A stretch of 64,000 nucleotides of DNA from positions 930,001-994,000 of the forward strand of contig JACZZP010000013.1 in NCBI GenBank assembly GCA_015183035.1, read 5' to 3'. Made by a program: the position numbers and the translations under genes. Shown here one piece after another: positions 10,269 through 25,200 of this stretch; the first letter of the stretch is position 1; each line of letters begins with the position of its first letter. The notes below the pieces were generated by a model. That model was not told the origin of the DNA. It ran no database searches and saw only the letters and a program-made list of their open reading frames with translations. This DNA is from Meloidogyne chitwoodi (Eukaryota; Nematoda; Chromadorea; Rhabditida; Meloidogynidae).

Positions 10269-13200
10269 AGAAGAAAAAATAAATTTATTAGATAAATTAA
10301 AATAAAATAATAAGAAATTAAATAAAAATTAGAGAAAAGAAAATAAAAATTATTAAAAATTAGAAGAAAAAATAAATTTATTAGATAAATTAAAATAAAA
10401 TAATAAGAAATTAATTAAAAATTAGAGAAAAGAAAATAAAAATGATTAAAAATTAGAAGAATAAATAAATTTATTAGATAAATTAAAATAAAATAATAAG
10501 AAATTAAATAAAAATTAGAGAAAAGAAAATAAAAATTATTAAAAATTAGAAGAAAAAATAAATTTTTTAGATAAATTAAAATAAAATAATAAGAAATAAA
10601 TAAAAATTAGAGAAAAGAAAATAAAAATGATTAAAAATTAGAAGAATAAATAAATTTATTAGATAAATTAAAATAAAATAATAAGAAATAAATAAAAATT
10701 AGAGAAAAGAAAATAAAAATGATTAAAAATTAGAAGAATAAATAAATTTATTAGATAAATTAAAATAAATTAATAGGAAATTAAATAAAAATTAGAGAAA
10801 AGAAAATAAAAATGATTAAAAATTAGAAGAATAAATAAATTTATTAGATAAATTAAAATAAAATAATAAGAAATTAAATAAAAATTAGAGAAAAGAAAAT
10901 AAAAATTATTAAAAATTAGAAGAAAAAATAAATTTATTAGATAAATTAAAATAAAATAATAAGAAATTAAATAAAAATTAGAGAAAAGAAAATAAAAATT
11001 ATTAAAAATTAGAAGAAAAAATAAATTTATTAGATAAATTAAAATAAAATAATAAGAAATTAAATAAAAATTAGAGAAAAGAAAATAAAAATTATTAAAA
11101 ATTAGAAGAAAAAATAAATTTATTAGATAAATTAAAATAAAATAATAAGAAAGTAAATAAAAATTAGAGAAAAGAAAATAAAAATGATTAAAAATTAGAA
11201 GAATAAATAAATTTATTAGATAAATTAAAATAAAATAATAAGAAATTAAATAAAAATTAGAGAAAAGAAAATAAAAATTATTAAAAATTAGAAGAATAAA
11301 TAAATTTATTAGATAAATTAAAATAAAATAATAGGAAATTAAATAAAAATTAGAGAAAAGAAAATAAAAATGATTAAAAATTAGAAGAAAAAATAAATTT
11401 ATTAGATAAATTAAAATAAAATAATAAGAAATTAAATAAAAATTAGAGAAAAGAAAATAAAAATTATTAAAAATTAGAAGAATAAATAAATTTATTAGAT
11501 AAATTAAAATAAATTAATAGGAAATTAACTAAAAATTAGAGAAAAGAAAATAAAAATTATTAAAAATTAGAAGAATAAATAAATTTATTAGATAAATTAA
11601 AATAAAATAATAGGAAATTAACTAAAAATTAGAGAAAAGAAAATAAAAATTATTAAAAATTAGAAGAATAAATAAATTTATTAGATAAATTAAAATAAAA
11701 TAATAAGAAAGTAAATAAAAATTAGAGAAAAGAAAATAAAAATTATTAAAAATTAGAAGAATAAATAAATTTATTAGATAAATTAAAATAAAATAATAAG
11801 AAATTAAATAAAAATTAGAGAAAAGAAAATAAAAATTATTAAAAATTAGAAGAAAAAATAAATTTATTAGATAAATTAAAATAAAATAATATGAAATTAA
11901 ATAAAAATTAGAGAAAAGAAAATAAAAATGATTAAAAATTAGAAGAATAAATAAATTTATTAGATAAATTAAAATAAAATAATAAGAAAGTAAATAAAAA
12001 TTAGAGAAAAGAAAATAAAAATTATTAAAAATTAGAAGAATAAATAAATTTATTAGATAAATTAAAATAAATTAATAGGAAATTAAATAAAAATTAGAGA
12101 AAAGAAAATAAAAATGATTAAAAATTAGAAGAAAAAATAAATTTATTAGATAAATTAAAATAAAATAATAAGAAAGTAAATAAAAATTAGAGAAAAGAAA
12201 ATAAAAATTATTAAAAATTAGAAGAATAAATAAATTTATTAGATAAATTAAAATAAAATAATAAGAAATTAAATAAAAATTAGAGAAAAGAAAATAAAAA
12301 TTATTAAAAATTAGAAGAAAAAATAAATTTATTAGATAAATTAAAATAAAATAATATGAAATTAAATAAAAATTAGAGAAAAGAAAATAAAAATGATTAA
12401 AAATTAGAAGAATAAATAAATTTATTAGATAAATTAAAATAAAATAATAAGAAATTAAATAAAAATTAGAGAAAAGAAAATAAAAATTATTAAAAATTAG
12501 AAGAAAAAATAAATTTATTAGATAAATTAAAATAAAATAATATGAAATTAAATAAAAATTAGAGAAAAGAAAATAAAAATGATTAAAAATTAGAAGAATA
12601 AATAAATTTATTAGATAAATTAAAATAAATTAATAGGAAATTAAATAAAAATTAGAGAAAAGAAAATAAAAATGATTAAAAATTAGAAGAATAAATAAAT
12701 TTATTAGATAAATTAAAATAAATTAATAGGAAATTAACTAAAAATTAGAGAAAAGAAAATAAAAATTATTAAAAATTAGAAGAATAAATAAATTTATTAG
12801 ATAAATTAAAATAAAATAATAAGAAATTAAAAAAAATTAGAGAAAAGAAAATAAAAATTATTAAAAATTAGAAGAAAAAATAAATTTATTAGATAAATTA
12901 AAATAAAATAATATGAAATTAAATAAAAATTAGAGAAAAGAAAATAAAAATGATTAAAAATTAGAAGAATAAATAAATTTATTAGATAAATTAAAATAAA
13001 TTAATAGGAAATTAAATAAAAATTAGAGAAAAGAAAATAAAAATTATTAAAAATTAGAAGAAAAAATAAATTTATTAGATAAATTAAAATAAAATAATAT
13101 GAAATTAAATAAAAATTAGAGAAAAGAAAATAAAAATGATTAAAAATTAGAAGAATAAATAAATTTATTAGATAAATTAAAATAAAATATTAAAAATTAG

Positions 13201-16200
13201 AAAATAATAATAGGAAATTAAATAAAAATTAGAGAAAAGAAAATAAAAATTATTAAAAATTAGAAGAATAAATAAATTTATTAGATAAATTAAAATAAAA
13301 TAATAAGAAAGTAAATAAAAATTAGAGAAAAGAAAATAAAAATTATTAAAAATTAGAAGAAAAAATAAATTTATTAGATAAATTAAAATAAAATAATAAG
13401 AAATTAAATAAAAATTAGAGAAAAGAAAATAAAAATTATTAAAAATTAGAAGAAAAAATAAATTTATTAGATAAATTAAAATAAAATAATAAGAAAGTAA
13501 ATAAAAATTAGAGAAAAGAAAATAAAAATTATTAAAAATTAGAAGAAAAAATAAATTTATTAGATAAATTAAAATAAAATAATATGAAATTAAATAAAAA
13601 TTAGAGAAAAGAAAATAAAAATTATTAAAAATTAGAAGAATAAATAAATTTATTAGATAAATTAAAATAAATTAATAGGAAATTAAATAAAAATTAGAGA
13701 AAAGAAAATAAAAATGATTAAAAATTAGAAGAATAAATAAATTTATTAGATAAATTAAAATAAAATAATAAGAAAGTAAATAAAAATTAGAGAAAAGAAA
13801 ATAAAAATTATTAAAAATTAGAAGAATAAATAAATTTATTAGATAAATTAAAATAAATTAATAGGAAATTAAATAAAAATTAGAGAAAAGAAAATAAAAA
13901 TTATTAAAAATTAGAAGAATAAATAAATTTATTAGATAAATTAAAATAAAATAATAAGAAAGTAAATAAAAATTAGAGAAAAGAAAATAAAAATTATTAA
14001 AAATTAGAAGAATAAATAAATTTATTAGATAAATTAAAATAAATTAATAGGAAATTAAATAAAAATTAGAGAAAAGAAAATAAAAATTATTAAAAATTAG
14101 AAGAATAAATAAATTTATTAGATAAATTAAAATAAAATAATAAGAAAGTAAATAAAAATTAGAGAAAAGAAAATAAAAATTATTAAAAATTAGAAGAATA
14201 AATAAATTTATTAGATAAATTAAAATAAATTAATAGGAAATTAAATAAAAATTAGAGAAAAGAAAATAAAAATTATTAAAAATTAGAAGAATAAATAAAT
14301 TTATTAGATAAATTAAAATAAAATAATAAGAAAGTAAATAAAAATTAGAGAAAAGAAAATAAAAATTATTAAAAATTAGAAGAATAAATAAATTTATTAG
14401 ATAAATTAAAATAAATTAATAGGAAATTAAATAAAAATTAGAGAAAAGAAAATAAAAATTATTAAAAATTAGAAGAATAAATAAATTTATTAGATAAATT
14501 AAAATAAAATAATAAGAAAGTAAATAAAAATTAGAGAAAAGAAAATAAAAATTATTAAAAATTAGAAGAAAAAATAAATTTATTAGATAAATTAAAATAA
14601 AATAATATGAAATTAAATAAAAATTAGAGAAAAGAAAATAAAAATTATTAAAAATTAGAAGAAAAAATAAATTTATTAGATAAATTAAAATAAAATAATA
14701 AGAAAGTAAATAAAAATTAGAGAAAAGAAAATAAAAATTATTAAAAATTAGAAGAAAAAATAAATTTATTAGATAAATTAAAATAAAATAATATGAAATT
14801 AAATAAAAATTAGAGAAAAGAAAATAAAAATTATTAAAAATTAGAAGAATAAATAAATTTATTAGATAAATTAAAATAAATTAATAGGAAATTAAATAAA
14901 AATTAGAGAAAAGAAAATAAAAATGATTAAAAATTAGAAGAATAAATAAATTTATTAGATAAATTAAAATAAAATAATAAGAAAGTAAATAAAAATTAGA
15001 GAAAAGAAAATAAAAATTATTAAAAATTAGAAGAATAAATAAATTTATTAGATAAATTAAAATAAATTAATAGGAAATTAAATAAAAATTAGAGAAAAGA
15101 AAATAAAAATTATTAAAAATTAGAAGAATAAATAAATTTATTAGATAAATTAAAATAAAATAATAAGAAAGTAAATAAAAATTAGAGAAAAGAAAATAAA
15201 AATTATTAAAAATTAGAAGAATAAATAAATTTATTAGATAAATTAAAATAAATTAATAGGAAATTAAATAAAAATTAGAGAAAAGAAAATAAAAATTATT
15301 AAAAATTAAAAGAAAAAATAAATTTATTAGATAAATTAAAATAAAATAATAAGAAAGTAAATAAAAATTAGAGAAAAGAAAATAAAAATTATTAAAAATT
15401 AGAAGAAAAAATAAATTTATTAGATAAATTAAAATAAAATAATATGAAATTAAATAAAAATTAGAGAAAAGAAAATAAAAATGATTAAAAATTAGAAGAA
15501 TAAATAAATTTATTAGATAAATTAAAATAAAATAATAAGAAAGTAAATAAAAATTAGAGAAAAGAAAATAAAAATTATTAAAAATTAGAAGAAAAAATAA
15601 ATTTATTAGATAAATTAAAATAAAATAATAAGAAAGTAAATAAAAATTAGAGAAAAGAAAATAAAAATTATTAAAAATTAGAAGAAAAAATAAATTTATT
15701 AGATAAATTAAAATAAAATAATATGAAATTAAATAAAAATTAGAGAAAAGAAAATAAAAATGATTAAAAATTAGAAGAATAAATAAATTTATTAGATAAA
15801 TTAAAATAAAATAATAAGAAAGTAAATAAAAATTAGAGAAAAGAAAATAAAAATTATTAAAAATTAGAAGAAAAAATAAATTTATTAGATAAATTAAAAT
15901 AAAATAATAAGAAAGTAAATAAAAATTAGAGAAAAGAAAATAAAAATTATTAAAAATTAGAAGAAAAAATAAATTTATTAGATAAATTAAAATAAAATAA
16001 TATGAAATTAAATAAAAATTAGAGAAAAGAAAATAAAAATGATTAAAAATTAGAAGAATAAATAAATTTATTAGATAAATTAAAATAAAATAATAAGAAA
16101 GTAAATAAAAATTAGAGAAAAGAAAATAAAAATTATTAAAAATTAGAAGAAAAAATAAATTTATTAGATAAATTAAAATAAAATAATAAGAAAGTAAATA

Positions 16201-19200
16201 AAAATTAGAGAAAAGAAAATAAAAATTATTAAAAATTAGAAGAAAAAATAAATTTATTAGATAAATTAAAATAAAATAATATGAAATTAAATAAAAATTA
16301 GAGAAAAGAAAATAAAAATGATTAAAAATTAGAAGAATAAATAAATTTATTAGATAAATTAAAATAAATTAATAGGAAATTAAATAAAAATTAGAGAAAA
16401 GAAAATAAAAATTATTAAAAATTAGAAGAAAAAATAAATTTATTAGATAAATTAAAATAAAATAATAAGAAAGTAAATAAAAATTAGAGAAAAGAAAATA
16501 AAAATTATTAAAAATTAGAAGAAAAAATAAATTTATTAGATAAATTAAAATAAAATAATATGAAATTAAATAAAAATTAGAGAAAAGAAAATAAAAATTA
16601 TTAAAAATTAGAAGAATAAATAAATTTATTAGATAAATTAAAATAAATTAATAGGAAATTAAATAAAAATTAGAGAAAAGAAAATAAAAATGATTAAAAA
16701 TTAGAAGAATAAATAAATTTATTAGATAAATTAAAATAAAATAATAAGAAAGTAAATAAAAATTAGAGAAAAGAAAATAAAAATTATTAAAAATTAGAAG
16801 AATAAATAAATTTATTAGATAAATTAAAATAAATTAATAGGAAATTAAATAAAAATTAGAGAAAAGAAAATAAAAATTATTAAAAATTAGAAGAATAAAT
16901 AAATTTATTAGATAAATTAAAATAAAATAATAAGAAAGTAAATAAAAATTAGAGAAAAGAAAATAAAAATTATTAAAAATTAGAAGAATAAATAAATTTA
17001 TTAGATAAATTAAAATAAATTAATAGGAAATTAAATAAAAATTAGAGAAAAGAAAATAAAAATTATTAAAAATTAGAAGAAAAAATAAATTTATTAGATA
17101 AATTAAAATAAAATAATAAGAAAGTAAATAAAAATTAGAGAAAAGAAAATAAAAATTATTAAAAATTAGAAGAAAAAATAAATTTATTAGATAAATTAAA
17201 ATAAAATAATATGAAATTAAATAAAAATTAGAGAAAAGAAAATAAAAATGATTAAAAATTAGAAGAATAAATAAATTTATTAGATAAATTAAAATAAAAT
17301 AATAAGAAAGTAAATAAAAATTAGAGAAAAGAAAATAAAAATTATTAAAAATTAGAAGAAAAAATAAATTTATTAGATAAATTAAAATAAAATAATAAGA
17401 AAGTAAATAAAAATTAGAGAAAAGAAAATAAAAATTATTAAAAATTAGAAGAAAAAATAAATTTATTAGATAAATTAAAATAAAATAATATGAAATTAAA
17501 TAAAAATTAGAGAAAAGAAAATAAAAATGATTAAAAATTAGAAGAATAAATAAATTTATTAGATAAATTAAAATAAAATAATAAGAAAGTAAATAAAAAT
17601 TAGAGAAAAGAAAATAAAAATTATTAAAAATTAGAAGAAAAAATAAATTTATTAGATAAATTAAAATAAAATAATAAGAAAGTAAATAAAAATTAGAGAA
17701 AAGAAAATAAAAATTATTAAAAATTAGAAGAAAAAATAAATTTATTAGATAAATTAAAATAAAATAATATGAAATTAAATAAAAATTAGAGAAAAGAAAA
17801 TAAAAATGATTAAAAATTAGAAGAATAAATAAATTTATTAGATAAATTAAAATAAAATAATAAGAAAGTAAATAAAAATTAGAGAAAAGAAAATAAAAAT
17901 TATTAAAAATTAGAAGAAAAAATAAATTTATTAGATAAATTAAAATAAAATAATAAGAAAGTAAATAAAAATTAGAGAAAAGAAAATAAAAATTATTAAA
18001 AATTAGAAGAAAAAATAAATTTATTAGATAAATTAAAATAAAATAATATGAAATTAAATAAAAATTAGAGAAAAGAAAATAAAAATGATTAAAAATTAGA
18101 AGAATAAATAAATTTATTAGATAAATTAAAATAAATTAATAGGAAATTAAATAAAAATTAGAGAAAAGAAAATAAAAATGATTAAAAATTAGAAGAATAA
18201 ATAAATTTATTAGATAAATTAAAATAAAATAATAAGAAAGTAAATAAAAATTAGAGAAAAGAAAATAAAAATTATTAAAAATTAGAAGAATAAATAAATT
18301 TATTAGATAAATTAAAATAAATTAATAGGAAATTAAATAAAAATTAGAGAAAAGAAAATAAAAATTATTAAAAATTAGAAGAATAAATAAATTTATTAGA
18401 TAAATTAAAATAAAATAATAAGAAAGTAAATAAAAATTAGAGAAAAGAAAATAAAAATTATTAAAAATTAGAAGAATAAATAAATTTATTAGATAAATTA
18501 AAATAAATTAATAGGAAATTAAATAAAAATTAGAGAAAAGAAAATAAAAATTATTAAAAATTAGAAGAATAAATAAATTTATTAGATAAATTAAAATAAA
18601 ATAATAAGAAATTAAATAAAAATTAGAGAAAAGAAAATAAAAATTATTAAAAATTAGAAGAAAAAATAAATTTATTAGATAAATTAAAATAAAATAATAA
18701 GAAATTAAATAAAAATTAGAGAAAAGAAAATAAAAATTATTAAAAATTAGAAGAAAAAATAAATTTATTAGATAAATTAAAATAAAATAATAAGAAAGTA
18801 AATAAAAATTAGAGAAAAGAAAATAAAAATGATTAAAAATTAGAAGAATAAATAAATTTATTAGATAAATTAAAATAAAATAATAAGAAATTAAATAAAA
18901 ATTAGAGAAAAGAAAATAAAAATTATTAAAAATTAGAAGAAAAAATAAATTTATTAGATAAATTAAAATAAAATAATAAGAAAGTAAATAAAAATTAGAG
19001 AAAAGAAAATAAAAATTATTAAAAATTAGAAGAAAAAATAAATTTATTAGATAAATTAAAATAAAATAATATGAAATTAAATAAAAATTAGAGAAAAGAA
19101 AATAAAAATGATTAAAAATTAGAAGAATAAATAAATTTATTAGATAAATTAAAATAAAATAATAAGAAAGTAAATAAAAATTAGAGAAAAGAAAATAAAA

Positions 19201-22200
19201 ATTATTAAAAATTAGAAGAATAAATAAATTTATTAGATAAATTAAAATAAAATAATAAGAAAGTAAATAAAAATTAGAGAAAAGAAAATAAAAATTATTA
19301 AAAATTAGAAGAATAAATAAATTTATTAGATAAATTAAAATAAAATAATATGAAATTAAATAAAAATTAGAGAAAAGAAAATAAAAATGATTAAAAATTA
19401 GAAGAATAAATAAATTTATTAGATAAATTAAAATAAATTAATAGGAAATTAAATAAAAATTAGAGAAAAGAAAATAAAAATGATTAAAAATTAGAAGAAT
19501 AAATAAATTTATTAGATAAATTAAAATAAAATAATATGAAATTAAATAAAAATTAGAGAAAAGAAAATAAAAATGATTAAAAATTAGAAGAATAAATAAA
19601 TTTATTAGATAAATTAAAATAAATTAATAGGAAATTAAATAAAAATTAGAGAAAAGAAAATAAAAATGATTAAAAATTAGAAGAATAAATAAATTTATTA
19701 GATAAATTAAAATAAAATAATAAGAAAGTAAATAAAAATTAGAGAAAAGAAAATAAAAATTATTAAAAATTAGAAGAAAAAATAAATTTATTAGATAAAT
19801 TAAAATAAAATAATATGAAATTAAATAAAAATTAGAGAAAAGAAAATAAAAATGATTAAAAATTAGAAGAATAAATAAATTTATTAGATAAATTAAAATA
19901 AATTAATAGGAAATTAAATAAAAATTAGAGAAAAGAAAATAAAAATGATTAAAAATTAGAAGAATAAATAAATTTATTAGATAAATTAAAATAAAATAAT
20001 AAGAAAGTAAATAAAAATTAGAGAAAAGAAAATAAAAATTATTAAAAATTAGAAGAATAAATAAATTTATTAGATAAATTAAAATAAATTAATAGGAAAT
20101 TAAATAAAAATTAGAGAAAAGAAAATAAAAATTATTAAAAATTAGAAGAATAAATAAATTTATTAGATAAATTAAAATAAAATAATAAGAAAGTAAATAA
20201 AAATTAGAGAAAAGAAAATAAAAATTATTAAAAATTAGAAGAATAAATAAATTTATTAGATAAATTAAAATAAATTAATAGGAAATTAAATAAAAATTAG
20301 AGAAAAGAAAATAAAAATTATTAAAAATTAGAAGAATAAATAAATTTATTAGATAAATTAAAATAAAATAATAAGAAATTAAATAAAAATTAGAGAAAAG
20401 AAAATAAAAATTATTAAAAATTAGAAGAAAAAATAAATTTATTAGATAAATTAAAATAAAATAATAAGAAATTAAATAAAAATTAGAGAAAAGAAAATAA
20501 AAATTATTAAAAATTAGAAGAAAAAATAAATTTATTAGATAAATTAAAATAAAATAATAAGAAAGTAAATAAAAATTAGAGAAAAGAAAATAAAAATGAT
20601 TAAAAATTAGAAGAATAAATAAATTTATTAGATAAATTAAAATAAAATAATAAGAAATTAAATAAAAATTAGAGAAAAGAAAATAAAAATTATTAAAAAT
20701 TAGAAGAAAAAATAAATTTATTAGATAAATTAAAATAAAATAATAAGAAAGTAAATAAAAATTAGAGAAAAGAAAATAAAAATTATTAAAAATTAGAAGA
20801 AAAAATAAATTTATTAGATAAATTAAAATAAAATAATATGAAATTAAATAAAAATTAGAGAAAAGAAAATAAAAATGATTAAAAATTAGAAGAATAAATA
20901 AATTTATTAGATAAATTAAAATAAAATAATAAGAAAGTAAATAAAAATTAGAGAAAAGAAAATAAAAATTATTAAAAATTAGAAGAAAAAATAAATTTAT
21001 TAGATAAATTAAAATAAAATAATAAGAAAGTAAATAAAAATTAGAGAAAAGAAAATAAAAATTATTAAAAATTAGAAGAAAAAATAAATTTATTAGATAA
21101 ATTAAAATAAAATAATATGAAATTAAATAAAAATTAGAGAAAAGAAAATAAAAATGATTAAAAATTAGAAGAATAAATAAATTTATTAGATAAATTAAAA
21201 TAAATTAATAGGAAATTAAATAAAAATTAGAGAAAAGAAAATAAAAATGATTAAAAATTAGAAGAATAAATAAATTTATTAGATAAATTAAAATAAAATA
21301 ATAAGAAAGTAAATAAAAATTAGAGAAAAGAAAATAAAAATTATTAAAAATTAGAAGAATAAATAAATTTATTAGATAAATTAAAATAAATTAATAGGAA
21401 ATTAAATAAAAATTAGAGAAAAGAAAATAAAAATTATTAAAAATTAGAAGAATAAATAAATTTATTAGATAAATTAAAATAAAATAATAAGAAAGTAAAT
21501 AAAAATTAGAGAAAAGAAAATAAAAATTATTAAAAATTAGAAGAATAAATAAATTTATTAGATAAATTAAAATAAATTAATAGGAAATTAAATAAAAATT
21601 AGAGAAAAGAAAATAAAAATTATTAAAAATTAGAAGAATAAATAAATTTATTAGATAAATTAAAATAAAATAATAAGAAATTAAATAAAAATTAGAGAAA
21701 AGAAAATAAAAATTATTAAAAATTAGAAGAAAAAATAAATTTATTAGATAAATTAAAATAAAATAATAAGAAATTAAATAAAAATTAGAGAAAAGAAAAT
21801 AAAAATGATTAAAAATTAGAAGAATAAATAAATTTATTAGATAAATTAAAATAAAATAATAAGAAAGTAAATAAAAATTAGAGAAAAGAAAATAAAAATT
21901 ATTAAAAATTAGAAGAAAAAATAAATTTATTAGATAAATTAAAATAAAATAATATGAAATTAAATAAAAATTAGAGAAAAGAAAATAAAAATGATTAAAA
22001 ATTAGAAGAATAAATAAATTTATTAGATAAATTAAAATAAAATAATAAGAAATTAAATAAAAATTAGAGAAAAGAAAATAAAAATTATTAAAAATTAGAA
22101 GAAAAAATAAATTTATTAGATAAATTAAAATAAAATAATAAGAAAGTAAATAAAAATTAGAGAAAAGAAAATAAAAATTATTAAAAATTAGAAGAAAAAA

Positions 22201-25200
22201 TAAATTTATTAGATAAATTAAAATAAAATAATATGAAATTAAATAAAAATTAGAGAAAAGAAAATAAAAATGATTAAAAATTAGAAGAATAAATAAATTT
22301 ATTAGATAAATTAAAATAAAATAATAAGAAATTAAATAAAAATTAGAGAAAAGAAAATAAAAATTATTAAAAATTAGAAGAAAAAATAAATTTATTAGAT
22401 AAATTAAAATAAAATAATAAGAAAGTAAATAAAAATTAGAGAAAAGAAAATAAAAATTATTAAAAATTAGAAGAAAAAATAAATTTATTAGATAAATTAA
22501 AATAAAATAATATGAAATTAAATAAAAATTAGAGAAAAGAAAATAAAAATGATTAAAAATTAGAAGAATAAATAAATTTATTAGATAAATTAAAATAAAA
22601 TAATAAGAAATTAAATAAAAATTAGAGAAAAGAAAATAAAAATTATTAAAAATTAGAAGAAAAAATAAATTTATTAGATAAATTAAAATAAAATAATAAG
22701 AAAGTAAATAAAAATTAGAGAAAAGAAAATAAAAATTATTAAAAATTAGAAGAAAAAATAAATTTATTAGATAAATTAAAATAAAATAATATGAAATTAA
22801 ATAAAAATTAGAGAAAAGAAAATAAAAATGATTAAAAATTAGAAGAATAAATAAATTTATTAGATAAATTAAAATAAAATAATAAGAAATTAAATAAAAA
22901 TTAGAGAAAAGAAAATAAAAATTATTAAAAATTAGAAGAAAAAATAAATTTATTAGATAAATTAAAATAAAATAATAAGAAAGTAAATAAAAATTAGAGA
23001 AAAGAAAATAAAAATTATTAAAAATTAGAAGAATAAATAAATTTATTAGATAAATTAAAATAAAATAATAAGAAATTAAATAAAAATTAGAGAAAAGAAA
23101 ATAAAAATGATTAAAAATTAGAAGAATAAATAAATTTATTAGATAAATTAAAATAAAATAATAAGAAAGTAAATAAAAATTAGAGAAAAGAAAATAAAAA
23201 TTATTAAAAATTAGAAGAAAAAATAAATTTATTAGATAAATTAAAATAAAATAATATGAAATTAAATAAAAATTAGAGAAAAGAAAATAAAAATGATTAA
23301 AAATTAGAAGAATAAATAAATTTATTAGATAAATTAAAATAAAATAATAAGAAATTAAATAAAAATTAGAGAAAAGAAAATAAAAATTATTAAAAATTAG
23401 AAGAAAAAATAAATTTATTAGATAAATTAAAATAAAATAATAAGAAAGTAAATAAAAATTAGAGAAAAGAAAATAAAAATTATTAAAAATTAGAAGAAAA
23501 AATAAATTTATTAGATAAATTAAAATAAAATAATATGAAATTAAATAAAAATTAGAGAAAAGAAAATAAAAATGATTAAAAATTAGAAGAATAAATAAAT
23601 TTATTAGATAAATTAAAATAAAATAATAAGAAAGTAAATAAAAATTAGAGAAAAGAAAATAAAAATTATTAAAAATTAGAAGAAAAAATAAATTTATTAG
23701 ATAAATTAAAATAAAATAATAAGAAAGTAAATAAAAATTAGAGAAAAGAAAATAAAAATTATTAAAAATTAGAAGAAAAAATAAATTTATTAGATAAATT
23801 AAAATAAAATAATATGAAATTAAATAAAAATTAGAGAAAAGAAAATAAAAATTATTAAAAATTAGAAGAATAAATAAATTTATTAGATAAATTAAAATAA
23901 ATTAATAGGAAATTAAATAAAAATTAGAGAAAAGAAAATAAAAATGATTAAAAATTAGAAGAATAAATAAATTTATTAGATAAATTAAAATAAAATAATA
24001 AGAAAGTAAATAAAAATTAGAGAAAAGAAAATAAAAATTATTAAAAATTAGAAGAAAAAATAAATTTATTAGATAAATTAAAATAAAATAATAAGAAAGT
24101 AAATAAAAATTAGAGAAAAGAAAATAAAAATTATTAAAAATTAGAAGAAAAAATAAATTTATTAGATAAATTAAAATAAAATAATATGAAATTAAATAAA
24201 AATTAGAGAAAAGAAAATAAAAATGATTAAAAATTAGAAGAATAAATAAATTTATTAGATAAATTAAAATAAATTAATAGGAAATTAAATAAAAATTAGA
24301 GAAAAGAAAATAAAAATTATTAAAAATTAGAAGAAAAAATAAATTTATTAGATAAATTAAAATAAAATAATATGAAATTAAATAAAAATTAGAGAAAAGA
24401 AAATAAAAATGATTAAAAATTAGAAGAATAAATAAATTTATTAGATAAATTAAAATAAAATAATAAGAAAGTAAATAAAAATTAGAGAAAAGAAAATAAA
24501 AATTATTAAAAATTAGAAGAATAAATAAATTTATTAGATAAATTAAAATAAATTAATAGGAAATTAAATAAAAATTAGAGAAAAGAAAATAAAAATTATT
24601 AAAAATTAGAAGAATAAATAAATTTATTAGATAAATTAAAATAAAATAATAAGAAAGTAAATAAAAATTAGAGAAAAGAAAATAAAAATTATTAAAAATT
24701 AGAAGAATAAATAAATTTATTAGATAAATTAAAATAAATTAATAGGAAATTAAATAAAAATTAGAGAAAAGAAAATAAAAATTATTAAAAATTAGAAGAA
24801 TAAATAAATTTATTAGATAAATTAAAATAAAATAATAAGAAATTAAATAAAAATTAGAGAAAAGAAAATAAAAATTATTAAAAATTAGAAGAAAAAATAA
24901 ATTTATTAGATAAATTAAAATAAAATAATAAGAAATTAAATAAAAATTAGAGAAAAGAAAATAAAAATTATTAAAAATTAGAAGAAAAAATAAATTTATT
25001 AGATAAATTAAAATAAAATAATAAGAAAGTAAATAAAAATTAGAGAAAAGAAAATAAAAATGATTAAAAATTAGAAGAATAAATAAATTTATTAGATAAA
25101 TTAAAATAAAATAATAAGAAATTAAATAAAAATTAGAGAAAAGAAAATAAAAATTATTAAAAATTAGAAGAAAAAATAAATTTATTAGATAAATTAAAAT

